DNA from: an uncultured Oscillospiraceae bacterium | Lineage (GTDB): Bacteria > Bacillota_A > Clostridia > Oscillospirales > Oscillospiraceae | Direction of reading: 5' to 3' | Length of the DNA: 13,441 bases | Assembly: GCA_944386965.1 (NCBI GenBank) | Contig: CALXDE010000236.1 | Coordinates: 1 to 13,441 of the forward strand | In this document: positions 7,380 through 13,441 of the stretch, piece after piece | Position numbering within the stretch: the first letter of the stretch is position 1 | Layout: every line of letters begins with the position of its first letter | Notes under the pieces: model-generated | What the model was told of the DNA's origin: nothing | Seen by the model: the letters and a program-made list of their open reading frames with translations, nothing else | Databases searched by the model: none | Position numbers and translations under genes: made by a program

Positions 7380-8282
7380 TCAATCCCGCAGAATCCGGAC
7401 CTCCGGCTCCAGCGTCACCCCGGTCCTCTCCCGCACGCGCTCCTGCACCCTGGCGATCAGGGCCAGCACATCGGCGCAGGTGGCCCCGCCGGTGTTGACG
7501 ATAAAGCCGGCGTGCTTGGGAGACACCTGGGCACCCCCCACTTGGGTCCCCTTCAGCCCGCACTGGTCGATCAGCGTCCCGGCGTAGTATCCCTCCGGCC
7601 GCTTGAAGGTGCTGCCGGCGCTGGGAAATTCCAGGGGCTGGCTCTGGCGGCGTCTGGCCGCCAGCTCCTCCATCTTTGCCTTGATGGCGGCGGCATCCCC
7701 CGCTGTCAGCGCCAGCTCCGCGAACAGGACCACCCCGGGCTTTTCCGAAAACACACTGTGGCGGTAGCCAAAGCGGCAGTCCCCGTTGCCAAGCGTCACG
7801 ACTCCCTCTCCGGGGAACCAGGCCCGGACCGACCGCACCACCTGGCACAGCTCCCCGCCGTAGGCCCCCGCGTTCATAAAGATCCCGCCCCCCAGGGTGC
7901 CGGGGATGCCGTGGGCAAACTCCAGCCCCGTGAGGCCCGCGCGCTGGGCGGCGTTGGCCGCCCGGGCCAGGGTCGCGCCAGCCAGGGCGCGGACCACTGT
8001 TCCCTCGACGGTGACCGTATCCATGCGGGAGGTGTTGATCACCAGCCGCTCCAGTCCCCCGTCCGGGGCCAGCAGGTTCGACCCATTGCCGATCACGGTG
8101 TAGGGATACCCCTCCCCTTCCGCCAGCTCCAGCAGCTCCGTCAGCTCCGCCTCCGTCTCCGGAAAGGCCATGCGCCGGGCCGCCCCCCCCAACCGGAAGG
8201 TGGTGTGACGGCTCATGGGCTCATCCTGGAGGACCCGAAGGCGCCGGGCGCGCAGTTTGTCAAAGGACTCGTACCAGGGCAT
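7380..8282 (-). CDS. murB: UDP-N-acetylenolpyruvoylglucosamine reductase (MurB)
   Basis: A 300-residue cytoplasmic flavoenzyme that reduces UDP-GlcNAc-enolpyruvate to UDP-MurNAc with NADPH, the second committed step of peptidoglycan precursor synthesis. FAD-binding signatures are TTFRLGG (27-33), IGNGSNLL (64-71) and GIPGTLGGG...NAGAYGGE (125-144). Active-site residues are visible: YR in GYRHS (173-174), Ser224 in SAGSTFKRP as proton donor, and Glu294 in the C-terminal LEPEVRI. The length and absence of the E. coli-type insertion indicate the shorter type II enzyme. The start ATG 8282 has AAGGAG at ideal spacing; the longer open frame to 8450 is overlap with the kinase gene. It lies 16 bases after the glucokinase stop and before rapZ, the usual clostridial hprK-murB-rapZ surroundings. 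Confidence 0.96.
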   Translation of the reverse strand: MPWYESFDKLRARRLRVLQDEPMSRHTTFRLGGAARRMAFPETEAELTELLELAEGEGYPYTVIGNGSNLLAPDGGLERLVINTSRMDTVTVEGTVVRALAGATLARAANAAQRAGLTGLEFAHGIPGTLGGGIFMNAGAYGGELCQVVRSVRAWFPGEGVVTLGNGDCRFGYRHSVFSEKPGVVLFAELALTAGDAAAIKAKMEELAARRRQSQPLEFPSAGSTFKRPEGYYAGTLIDQCGLKGTQVGGAQVSPKHAGFIVNTGGATCADVLALIARVQERVRERTGVTLEPEVRILRD

Positions 8283-8298
8283 AAGCGCTCCTTCCCCT

Positions 8299-9249
8299 TT
8301 ATTTTCCAAGCAGAGCCGCGCCGATAATGCCGGCATCGTTGCCCAGCTTGGCGGTGATGATATCCGTGTGGGGCACGGACATGTTCCGCTCGTAGCTGAT
8401 CTCCGCCACCCGCCGGCGCACCGGCAGCAGCAGGTCCTCCTCCCGCTCATGGCTGACGCCGCCCCCCAGACAGACCACGTCCGGCTGGAGGAGGTTGATG
8501 AGATTGGTCAGCCCGTCGCTGAGGTAGCGGATATATGCCTCCACCACCTCCCGGCCCGCGGCGTCTCCGGCGCGCATGGCCTCGAAAGCGGTGCGGCCGC
8601 TGACCCTTTCCGGGTCGTTTCCGGTCATGCCCCACATGGCGCTGTCCCGGTTGGCCTCCATGGCCGCCCGGGTCTGGCGGACCAGGGCGCTGGCGGAGGC
8701 ATACCGCTCCCAGCAGCCCCGCCGGCCGCAGGTGCACAGCTCCCCGCCGTGGACAATGACCATGTGCCCGCCCTCGCCGCCGGTTCCGTTGTGTCCGGAC
8801 CAGATCTGTCCCCGGACGATGATTCCTGTCCCGATGCCGGTGCCCAGGGTCACCAGGATCAGGCTCTCGATATCGCCGCTGCCGTAGTGATAAAACTCCC
8901 CCAGGGCGGCGCAGTCGGCGTCGTTGCCCAGATGGATGGGGACATCCCACCGCCCGCGCATCAGCGCGGCAATGGGCATCTCCCGGATGGGGATATTGAC
9001 AGTCTGAATCACCACGCCCCGCCGGCTGTCCACCGCGCCGGGAAATCCGATGCCGATGGAGGTGATCTCCTCCCTGGAGACACCCTTCTGCGCCGCCGCG
9101 TCCTCCGCCAGGGCCGACAGATCCCCGGCCAGCTTCTCCTGGGACTCCCAGACCAGGGGCATCTTGCTGGAGGCCACGATCTCATAGTCCTCGTTCACCA
9201 GGCCGGCCTTCAAATTGGTGCCGCCCACATCGATTCCGATGGTGTACAT
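8299..9249 (-). CDS. ROK family glucokinase
   Basis: A 316-residue sugar kinase of the ROK family, most likely ATP-dependent glucokinase producing glucose-6-phosphate. The N-terminal phosphate-binding DVGGTNLK is at 7-14, the catalytic Asp is D110 in HLGND (106-110), and a second phosphate loop TLGTGIGTG is at 134-142. The zinc-binding ROK signature is complete: H162 in EGGHM, then C172, C174 and C179 in CTCGRRGC. LGGGV (261-265) is the adenosine-site loop. The start ATG 9249 has AAAGGAGAG at good spacing, 12 bases after the hprK stop. Sequence alone cannot settle the substrate: related ROK enzymes use ManNAc, GlcNAc, fructose or allose. Its position between hprK and murB ties it to carbon control and amino-sugar metabolism. 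Confidence 0.9.
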   Translation of the reverse strand: MYTIGIDVGGTNLKAGLVNEDYEIVASSKMPLVWESQEKLAGDLSALAEDAAAQKGVSREEITSIGIGFPGAVDSRRGVVIQTVNIPIREMPIAALMRGRWDVPIHLGNDADCAALGEFYHYGSGDIESLILVTLGTGIGTGIIVRGQIWSGHNGTGGEGGHMVIVHGGELCTCGRRGCWERYASASALVRQTRAAMEANRDSAMWGMTGNDPERVSGRTAFEAMRAGDAAGREVVEAYIRYLSDGLTNLINLLQPDVVCLGGGVSHEREEDLLLPVRRRVAEISYERNMSVPHTDIITAKLGNDAGIIGAALLGK

Positions 9250-9261
9250 GCTCTCTCTCCT

Positions 9262-10209
9262 TTACTGCTGTGTGGCCTGCCGGGTATGGGCCTCGATCTC
9301 CTGGGTGATCTTCAGCGCGGAGTTGAAGCCATAGCGCTTGTGGCGGTTGTTCATGGCGGCCACCTCCACGATGACGGCCAGATTCCGCCCCGGCTGCACC
9401 GGAATGGTCACCATGGGCAGCTCTACCCCGAGAATGTTCATCTTCTGCTCGTCCAGGCCCAGCCGGTCGTAGAACTTGTCCTCCTGCCAGCGCTCCATCT
9501 GCACCACCAGATCGATCTGGGACTCCAGCTTCACCGCCCCCATGCCGAACAGCTGCTGCAGGTCGATGACGCCGATGCCCCGCAGCTCGATGTAGTGGCG
9601 GATGAGCTCCGGCGCCTTGCCGATGAGCTGGTCGGACACCCGGCGGATCTCCACCGCGTCGTCCGCCACCAGGCGGTGGCCCCGCTTGACCAGCTCGATG
9701 GCCGTCTCACTCTTGCCGATGCCGCTGTCCCCCACAATGAGGATGCCCTCGCCGTTGACGTCCAGCAGCACGCCGTGGCGGGTGATGGTGGAGGCCAGCT
9801 CATGGTTGAGGTAGTCGATGACCTTGCTGGTGAAGACCACGGTGGTATCGCTGGTTTCCAGCAGGGTGCGCTGGTGCTTTTCCGCCATGGCCATGCACTC
9901 CGGGAAGCAGTCCAGATCCCGGGAGATCACCAGGGCGGGGATGTCATAGGAGAAGAACTTGTCAAAGCTCTTGGTGCGATTCTCCGGTGTCAGCTGTTCG
10001 AGCATCTTCGTCTCCGCCATACCGATGACCTGCAGGCGGCGGGTATCAAAATAGTCGTAGAACCCCACAAACTGCAGGCCCGGCCGGTTGACATCCTTGA
10101 TGCCCAGGAGGACCGTGTCATAGTCCTTGCCCTTGTGCAGCACCTTCAAGCCGAAGTGCTCCACCATGTTTTTCAGTTTGACTGTCTCTTTTACTTCGTC
10201 TCGTATCAT
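9262..10209 (-). CDS. hprK: HPr kinase/phosphorylase (HprK)
   Basis: A 315-residue bifunctional enzyme that phosphorylates or dephosphorylates Ser46 of HPr and so governs catabolite repression via CcpA. The N-terminal domain (about 1-130) is followed by the kinase core: His145 in RHG, Walker A GDSGIGKS (160-167), catalytic DD at 183-184, and the family signature IELRGIGVIDL (207-217), then PGRNLAVIVEVAAMNNR (273-289) near the C-terminus. All key residues are present. I chose ATG 10209 because GGAGGG lies directly upstream at proper spacing and the product then has the family's usual length (about 310); an in-frame ATG at 10254 would add 15 atypical residues and lies at the predicted transcription start. 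It is the first gene of a seven-gene operon ending with dnaE. Confidence 0.96.
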   Translation of the reverse strand: MIRDEVKETVKLKNMVEHFGLKVLHKGKDYDTVLLGIKDVNRPGLQFVGFYDYFDTRRLQVIGMAETKMLEQLTPENRTKSFDKFFSYDIPALVISRDLDCFPECMAMAEKHQRTLLETSDTTVVFTSKVIDYLNHELASTITRHGVLLDVNGEGILIVGDSGIGKSETAIELVKRGHRLVADDAVEIRRVSDQLIGKAPELIRHYIELRGIGVIDLQQLFGMGAVKLESQIDLVVQMERWQEDKFYDRLGLDEQKMNILGVELPMVTIPVQPGRNLAVIVEVAAMNNRHKRYGFNSALKITQEIEAHTRQATQQ

Positions 10210-10262
10210 TCCCGTCCCTCCGCGTCCAAAAGTTCTCGTCAGATCGATAGACATGTGACTAT

Positions 10263-10291
10263 ATTATACCGTAGCGGGCCGTCAAATACAA
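10263..10291 (-). promoter_or_regulatory. Predicted sigma-A promoter of the hprK-dnaE operon
   Basis: On the minus strand, -35 TTGTAT (10291-10286), a 17-base spacer, and a perfect -10 TATAAT (10268-10263). Initiation would be near 10256, giving a leader of about 47 bases before the hprK ATG. No strong hairpin or clear cre site is visible in the leader. It is the only good promoter I see for the whole 9.2-kb operon. Confidence 0.7.
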
Positions 10292-10336
10292 GGACTATCT
10301 GCGGCGCCCGGCGGCCTCTCCCGGCGGCTGTGACAG

Positions 10337-10392
10337 TTTTTTCGCTTTTTTGAAAAATTCTTCTTGCATTTTTCAGCAAGTCGTGCTAATAT
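10337..10392 (+). promoter_or_regulatory. rpmB promoter with extended -10 and T/A-tract UP-like element
   Basis: -35 TTGCAT (10364-10369), a 17-base spacer, and -10 TAATAT (10387-10392) preceded by TGC (10384-10386), an extended -10 motif. Just upstream are two six-T runs (10337-10342 and 10346-10351) and a five-A run (10353-10357), spaced by about one helical turn, which looks like an UP element for RNA polymerase alpha subunits. This fits a highly expressed ribosomal protein gene. Expected initiation is around 10398-10402. Confidence 0.75.
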
Positions 10393-10396
10393 ATTC

Positions 10397-10436
10397 GCTG
10401 TGGCTTACGTCAGTAAGCGGACAAAGTCCGTACAGC
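10397..10436 (+). promoter_or_regulatory. Candidate structured leader of rpmB (three-way junction)
   Basis: An outer stem GCTGTG (10397-10402) with TACAGC (10431-10436), closed by one G-U pair, encloses two hairpins set side by side: GCTTAC/GTAAGC (10403-10408 with 10413-10418, loop GTCA) and GGAC/GTCC (10419-10422 with 10426-10429, loop AAA). Only one base (10430) is left unpaired between the helices. The structure ends exactly where the Shine-Dalgarno AAGGAGG begins. It could be an autoregulatory ribosomal-protein leader. The predicted transcription start lies within the first strand of the outer stem, so that stem may be partly absent in the RNA. Confidence 0.4.
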
Positions 10437-10451
10437 AAGGAGGTGCAGCGG

Positions 10452-10640
10452 ATGGCTAAGTGTCAGTTTTGCGACAAGGGCGTCACCTTCGGGATTCAGG
10501 TTTCCCACTCTCACCGGCGTTCCAACCGGACTTGGAAGCCCAATGTCAAGCGTGTGAAGGCTATCATTGACGGTACCCCTCGCCATGTATATGTTTGTAC
10601 CCGGTGCCTGCGCTCCGGCAAAGTTACCCGGGCTGTCTGA
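10452..10640 (+). CDS. rpmB: 50S ribosomal protein L28 (bL28)
   Basis: A 62-residue basic protein of the large ribosomal subunit. MAKCQFCDKG, SHSHRRSNRTWKPN and the C-terminal VCTRCLRSGKVTR are typical bL28. It is the cysteine-containing (C+) form: C4-X2-C7 and C49-X2-C52 make a zinc ribbon. The start is ATG 10452 with a perfect AAGGAGGT (10437-10444); the frame is open upstream to 10350, but those codons cover the promoter and leader. It is a single-gene unit, divergent from hprK and convergent with the amidohydrolase gene, with its own strong promoter and terminator. In Firmicutes rpmB is typically monocistronic, as here. A leader structure directly before the ribosome binding site may control its translation. 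Confidence 0.97.
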   Translation: MAKCQFCDKGVTFGIQVSHSHRRSNRTWKPNVKRVKAIIDGTPRHVYVCTRCLRSGKVTRAV

Positions 10641-10655
10641 TCCTAAGATACGCTG

Positions 10656-10691
10656 AAAAGAAGGTCCCGCAGAATTGCGGGACCTTCTTTT
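10656..10691. terminator. Bidirectional intrinsic terminator between rpmB and the amidohydrolase
   Basis: A perfect 16-bp stem (10656-10671 with 10676-10691) and a GAAT loop, with T-rich flanks: TTCTTTTCT after it on the plus strand, and the stem's own T-rich end (TTCTTTT) on the minus strand. It begins 15 bases after the rpmB stop and ends 7 bases from the amidohydrolase stop, so it probably serves both convergent genes. Confidence 0.88.
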
Positions 10692-10698
10692 TTCTTTT

Positions 10699-12273
10699 CT
10701 ATCCCTCCCGGCGCCACAGGCTCTCCCCGCCCCGGATCGTCTCCAGCACCCGGATCTCCCGCAGCTCCTCCGGAGGCGTCTCCAGCGGGTTCTGCTCCAG
10801 AATCACAAAGTCCGCCCGCTTCCCCGGGGCGATGGTCCCCTTGCTGTCCTCCTCGAAATACTGATAGGCGGCGTTCACCGTCACCGCCCGGAGGGCGTCC
10901 GCCGCACCGATGGCCTCCCGCATCTGGATGCCGCCTCTGGTGCGGCGGTTCACCGCGCACCAAATTGTCTCCAGCATGTCCGGCGGCAGCACCGGCGTGT
11001 CCTGGTGAAAGGTGAAGGGGATGCCCCGCGCCAGGGCCGACCGGGCGGGCGTGATCTGTTCCGCCCTCTCCAGGCCGAAGTTCTGAAGATGCACATCCCC
11101 CCAGTGGTAGACATGGGCGGCAAAGAAGGAGACAAGCACGCCCGTGCGCTTGACGGCGTCCAGCTGGTCCACCCCCAGCAGCTGTCCATGGATCAGCACC
11201 GGGCGAATGGCCGCCAGGTCAAGCCCCTCCCCCTCCAGCTTCTCCGCCGCGGTCAAAAACTGCTCCGCCGCGGCGTCCCCGTTGCAGTGGGCCAGGACCT
11301 GCATCCCGTCCGCCGCCCCCTGACGGAGGAATGCCTCCACCTGCCCGTCCGTCAGCGTGGGATAGCCCCGGTACGCCGTCTCCCCAGCGTAGGGCCGGCG
11401 CATCCAGGCGGTGCGGCCCTGGGGGGAGCCGTCCAGGAACATCTTGTAGCCCCCCAGGCGGAAGCGACCGCGGTACTCTCCCACGCAGTCTTGCAGCTTC
11501 TCCCGGATTTGGGGACCGGCCGCCGCGTCGGCGTACCCCACCACGTCCACCACCAGCAGATTCTGCCGGCACAGCTCCCGGTACACCGGCACCAGCTGTT
11601 CCGGCAGCATCCCCTCCTGGATGGTGGTGATGCCGTGGCGGAGGTAGAGGCCCTGGGCCCGCTCAAAGGCCCGGAGCAGGGCCGCAAGATCCAGGGCGTC
11701 CGCCTGCTTCTGGCAGTGGAGGAAGGCGTTCTCCTCCAGGTAGCCGGTGAGTTTCCCGTCCTTTTTGCCGATTTTTCCGCCGGGAAGGTCCGGCGTGTCC
11801 GCCGTGATGCCCAGGCGCCGGAGCCCCAGGCTGTTCACCACCCCCATGTGGCCGGACCGGTGCTGGAGCATCAGCGGGTTCTCCGGCGCCGCCGCGTCCA
11901 GTACCGCCAGGGTGGGATGCGTCCCCTCCTGCAGGGCCGTGTGGTCATAGCCCTGGGCCAGCACCCACTCCCCGGCAGGGATCTTTTCCCGGGCAATATA
12001 ACCGGCGATCCGCGCGCGGATCGCCTCGAAGCTGTCGCAGTCCGTGAGATCCGCCTGCAAAAGGCCGTTTGCCACGGCGGAGAGGTGGCCGTGGCCATCC
12101 AGGAAGGCCGGGAGCATGGTCCGCCCCCGGAGGTCCACCACCTCTGCGCCGGTGAGGGACGCCCGGTCCGCGTCCAGTGCCCGGATCACGCCGTCCTCCA
12201 CCAGCACAGAGGACGCCCGCCCAGGGGCATCCATGGTCAGAATGGTTCCATTGGTGTAAAGTATTTTCGCCAT
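10699..12273 (-). CDS. YtcJ-like metal-dependent amidohydrolase (Amidohydro_3 family)
   Basis: A 524-residue TIM-barrel hydrolase of the amidohydrolase superfamily. Metal ligands are recognisable: HGH (61-63) after the first barrel strand in MLPAFLDGHGH, Lys277 in YKMFLDGS, His329 in LAHCNGDAA, His362 in LIHGQ and Asp425 in FHQDTPV. N- and C-terminal segments form the small beta-sandwich, with the typical APGKRADFVIL near 482-491. No signal peptide, so cytoplasmic. Relatives include N-substituted formamide deformylase and many uncharacterised YtcJ proteins; the substrate cannot be told. I chose ATG 12273 (MAKILYTNGTILTMD): GGAGGGG precedes it by 10-12 bases, while the in-frame ATG at 12294 lies inside this Shine-Dalgarno. 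It follows gpsA on the same strand but is separated by a terminator, and I see no convincing promoter of its own. Confidence 0.9.
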   Translation of the reverse strand: MAKILYTNGTILTMDAPGRASSVLVEDGVIRALDADRASLTGAEVVDLRGRTMLPAFLDGHGHLSAVANGLLQADLTDCDSFEAIRARIAGYIAREKIPAGEWVLAQGYDHTALQEGTHPTLAVLDAAAPENPLMLQHRSGHMGVVNSLGLRRLGITADTPDLPGGKIGKKDGKLTGYLEENAFLHCQKQADALDLAALLRAFERAQGLYLRHGITTIQEGMLPEQLVPVYRELCRQNLLVVDVVGYADAAAGPQIREKLQDCVGEYRGRFRLGGYKMFLDGSPQGRTAWMRRPYAGETAYRGYPTLTDGQVEAFLRQGAADGMQVLAHCNGDAAAEQFLTAAEKLEGEGLDLAAIRPVLIHGQLLGVDQLDAVKRTGVLVSFFAAHVYHWGDVHLQNFGLERAEQITPARSALARGIPFTFHQDTPVLPPDMLETIWCAVNRRTRGGIQMREAIGAADALRAVTVNAAYQYFEEDSKGTIAPGKRADFVILEQNPLETPPEELREIRVLETIRGGESLWRREG

Positions 12274-12311
12274 ACAGATGTTTCCCCTCCTCAAAATCTC
12301 CGCAATCCGAT

Positions 12312-12346
12312 GAAAAAGGCCCGCGGGGCGCTGCCCCGGGGGCCTT
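12312..12346 (-). terminator. Intrinsic terminator after gpsA
   Basis: On the minus strand a very GC-rich hairpin (13 bp with one C-C mismatch, 3-base loop AGC, 12316-12346) is followed by a TTTTT run (12317-12313). It lies about 40 bases after the gpsA stop and about 40 bases before the amidohydrolase start. Outer arms ATCCGA (12305-12310) and TCGGAT (12350-12355) can extend the stem across an internal loop. Confidence 0.8.
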
Positions 12347-12385
12347 CGTTCGGATGTAGTATGCGCGCTGAGGCAAAAACCATTC

Positions 12386-13387
12386 TCACAGCCAGCTCTC
12401 GTCGGCCTCGCCCCGCTTCTGGCGGCCCATCAGATCCTCCACCACGTGCTGGACCGGGCGGCCCTGGTAGAGCACCTCGTAGGCGCTGCGGCAGATGGGC
12501 ATGTCCACGCTGGCCCGCTGGGAGAGCATGTAGCCGCTCTCGGCGGCGTAGTAGCCCTCCACCGTGGCGCCCACCTCTTTCATGGCCTGCTGGGCGCTCG
12601 CGCCTTTGCCGATGAGGATGCCCGCCCGGCGGTTGCGGGAGTGCATGGAGGTGCAGGTGACGATCAGGTCCCCCATGCCGGAGAGGCCGGCAAAGGTTTC
12701 GCTCCGGCCCCCCAGGGCCACCCCCAGCCGGGCCATCTCCGTCATGCCCCGGGTCATCATCAGCGCCTTGGTGTTGTCCCCCAGGCCCATCCCGTCGCTG
12801 ACGCCGCAGCACAGGGCGATGATATTCTTCAGCGCCCCGCCCAGCTCCACGCCCACAATGTCCGGGTTGGTGTATACCCGGAACACCGGACTCATGAACA
12901 CGTCCTGGACCAGCTCCGCCATCTTCAAATCGGCGCAGGCCGCCACCACGCCGGTGGGCACCTTGCGCCCCACCTCCTCGGCGTGGGAGGGACCGGAGAG
13001 GGCCGCCACCTGGCAGGAGTCCTGAATTTCCTGGCGGATGACCTCCGTCATCCGAAGGCCCGTCTTTCCCTCGATGCCCTTGGTGACGGACACCACCGCC
13101 GTGCCGGGGCGCAGGAAGGGCGCGGCGTTTTTCGCCGTCTGCCGCACGGCGAAGGAGGGCGTGGCAAACACCACCATGTCGCTGCCGGACACGCTGGCAA
13201 AGTCGCTCACAAAGGTGATGCCATCGGGCAGGACGACCCCCTTGAGCATGGGGTTCTCGTGGGTGGCGCGGAGCGTCTCGGCCTCGTGGGCCTCGTAGCT
13301 CCAGAGCGTCACCTCATGGCCGTTGTCGTGGAGCAGGATGGACAGGGCCGTGCCCCAGCCGCCGCTGCCAAGTACCGTGATTTTCAT
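12386..13387 (-). CDS. gpsA: Glycerol-3-phosphate dehydrogenase [NAD(P)+]
   Basis: A 333-residue cytoplasmic enzyme that reduces dihydroxyacetone phosphate to sn-glycerol-3-phosphate, the backbone for phospholipids. The N-terminal Rossmann fold shows GSGGWGTA (7-14) in the first ten-odd residues; further landmarks are TKGIE (102-106), LSGPSHAEEV (130-139), the catalytic Lys187 in GGALKNI, GLSGMGDLIVTC (234-245) and the substrate-binding SRNRRAG (250-256). Length is normal for the family. ATG 13387 has GAGGAG about 10 bases upstream. It lies 22 bases after the stop of a partial gene that looks like plsY, the acyltransferase that uses its product, and is followed by a strong terminator. The two were probably transcribed together from outside the window. 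Confidence 0.96.
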   Translation of the reverse strand: MKITVLGSGGWGTALSILLHDNGHEVTLWSYEAHEAETLRATHENPMLKGVVLPDGITFVSDFASVSGSDMVVFATPSFAVRQTAKNAAPFLRPGTAVVSVTKGIEGKTGLRMTEVIRQEIQDSCQVAALSGPSHAEEVGRKVPTGVVAACADLKMAELVQDVFMSPVFRVYTNPDIVGVELGGALKNIIALCCGVSDGMGLGDNTKALMMTRGMTEMARLGVALGGRSETFAGLSGMGDLIVTCTSMHSRNRRAGILIGKGASAQQAMKEVGATVEGYYAAESGYMLSQRASVDMPICRSAYEVLYQGRPVQHVVEDLMGRQKRGEADESWL

Positions 13388-13409
13388 GGATGTATCTTCT
13401 CCTCTAACG

Positions 13410-13441
13410 TTATTCTTGCTTCTTCCGGTGGAAGGAGAACT
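13410..13441 (-). CDS. plsY: 3' end of an upstream gene, probably plsY
   Basis: Only the last codons are in the window. One minus-strand frame reads FSFHRKKQE followed by TAA (stop at 13412-13410); such a basic tail fits the C-terminus of glycerol-3-phosphate acyltransferase PlsY, a membrane protein often encoded just before gpsA in Firmicutes. The call rests on gene order plus nine residues and should be treated as tentative. The stop is 22 bases before the gpsA ATG, compatible with co-transcription. Confidence 0.45.
   Translation of the reverse strand, partial: FSFHRKKQE

Noticed and set aside
5503..7587. 694-codon plus-strand open frame opposite yvcK-rapZ-murB
   Set aside because: It crosses three well-supported minus-strand genes and shows no recognisable protein family; antisense shadow.
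10210..10254. Longer HprK from an in-frame ATG at 10254
   Set aside because: It would start at or before the predicted transcription start, has no Shine-Dalgarno, and adds residues not typical of HprK; ATG 10209 has GGAGGG at proper spacing.
8215..10353. 712-codon plus-strand open frame opposite the glucokinase and hprK
   Set aside because: It spans two conserved genes plus the hprK promoter; composition is typical of a shadow frame.
10675..12615. 646-codon plus-strand open frame opposite the amidohydrolase
   Set aside because: It begins inside the rpmB terminator and runs through a terminator hairpin into gpsA; antisense shadow.
1..13441. Mobile elements, CRISPR arrays, prophage or defence genes
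   Set aside because: I looked for transposase or integrase motifs, regularly spaced repeats, long inverted or direct repeats and tRNA-like cloverleaves, and saw none.

Overview
The window is a gene-dense, GC-rich (roughly 60-65% by eye) stretch of ordinary bacterial chromosome. Gene content points to the class Clostridia: HPr kinase, RapZ, YvcK, WhiA and DnaE in one operon, a DUF4364 protein, and a cysteine-rich clostridial orphan protein. High GC combined with this gene set suggests a gut Oscillospirales/Oscillospiraceae-type organism (Flavonifractor or Intestinimonas-like); that is an inference from style, not a database match. I saw no insertion sequence, phage gene, CRISPR array, tRNA or rRNA, and no disrupted gene. 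No stretch longer than 300 bases lacks a gene; the largest gap is the 242-base hprK/rpmB divergent region.

Layout. Positions 1-226 (minus) hold the 5' part of an uncharacterised cysteine-rich protein that runs off the left edge. It is divergent from a plus-strand DUF4364 gene (376-900); between them lie two overlapping, mirror-image promoters. A strong hairpin (919-950) ends the long minus-strand operon. That operon reads right to left from about 10256: hprK, ROK-family glucokinase, murB, rapZ, yvcK, whiA, dnaE, with gaps of only 9-37 bases. On the plus strand, divergent from hprK, is rpmB (10452-10640), with a strong extended -10 promoter, T-rich upstream tracts and a compact structured leader touching its Shine-Dalgarno. 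A two-way terminator (10656-10691) separates rpmB from a convergent YtcJ-like amidohydrolase (10699-12273). Further right are gpsA (12386-13387) and the last codons of what is probably plsY (13410-13441), a common phospholipid-synthesis pair.

How the genes fit together. The hprK-dnaE operon links carbon-state sensing (HprK, glucokinase), UDP-amino-sugar and cell-wall functions (MurB; RapZ and YvcK, whose characterised relatives sense GlcN6P and UDP-GlcNAc), a division/chromosome-segregation regulator (WhiA) and a replicative polymerase. It is a conserved type of cluster rather than a new system. The usual ptsH/crh gene that I associate with the whiA-dnaE junction in other Firmicutes is absent. 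The least explained sequence is the 40-base leader of rpmB (10397-10436), which can fold into a near-gapless three-way junction and may be an unrecognised regulatory RNA.
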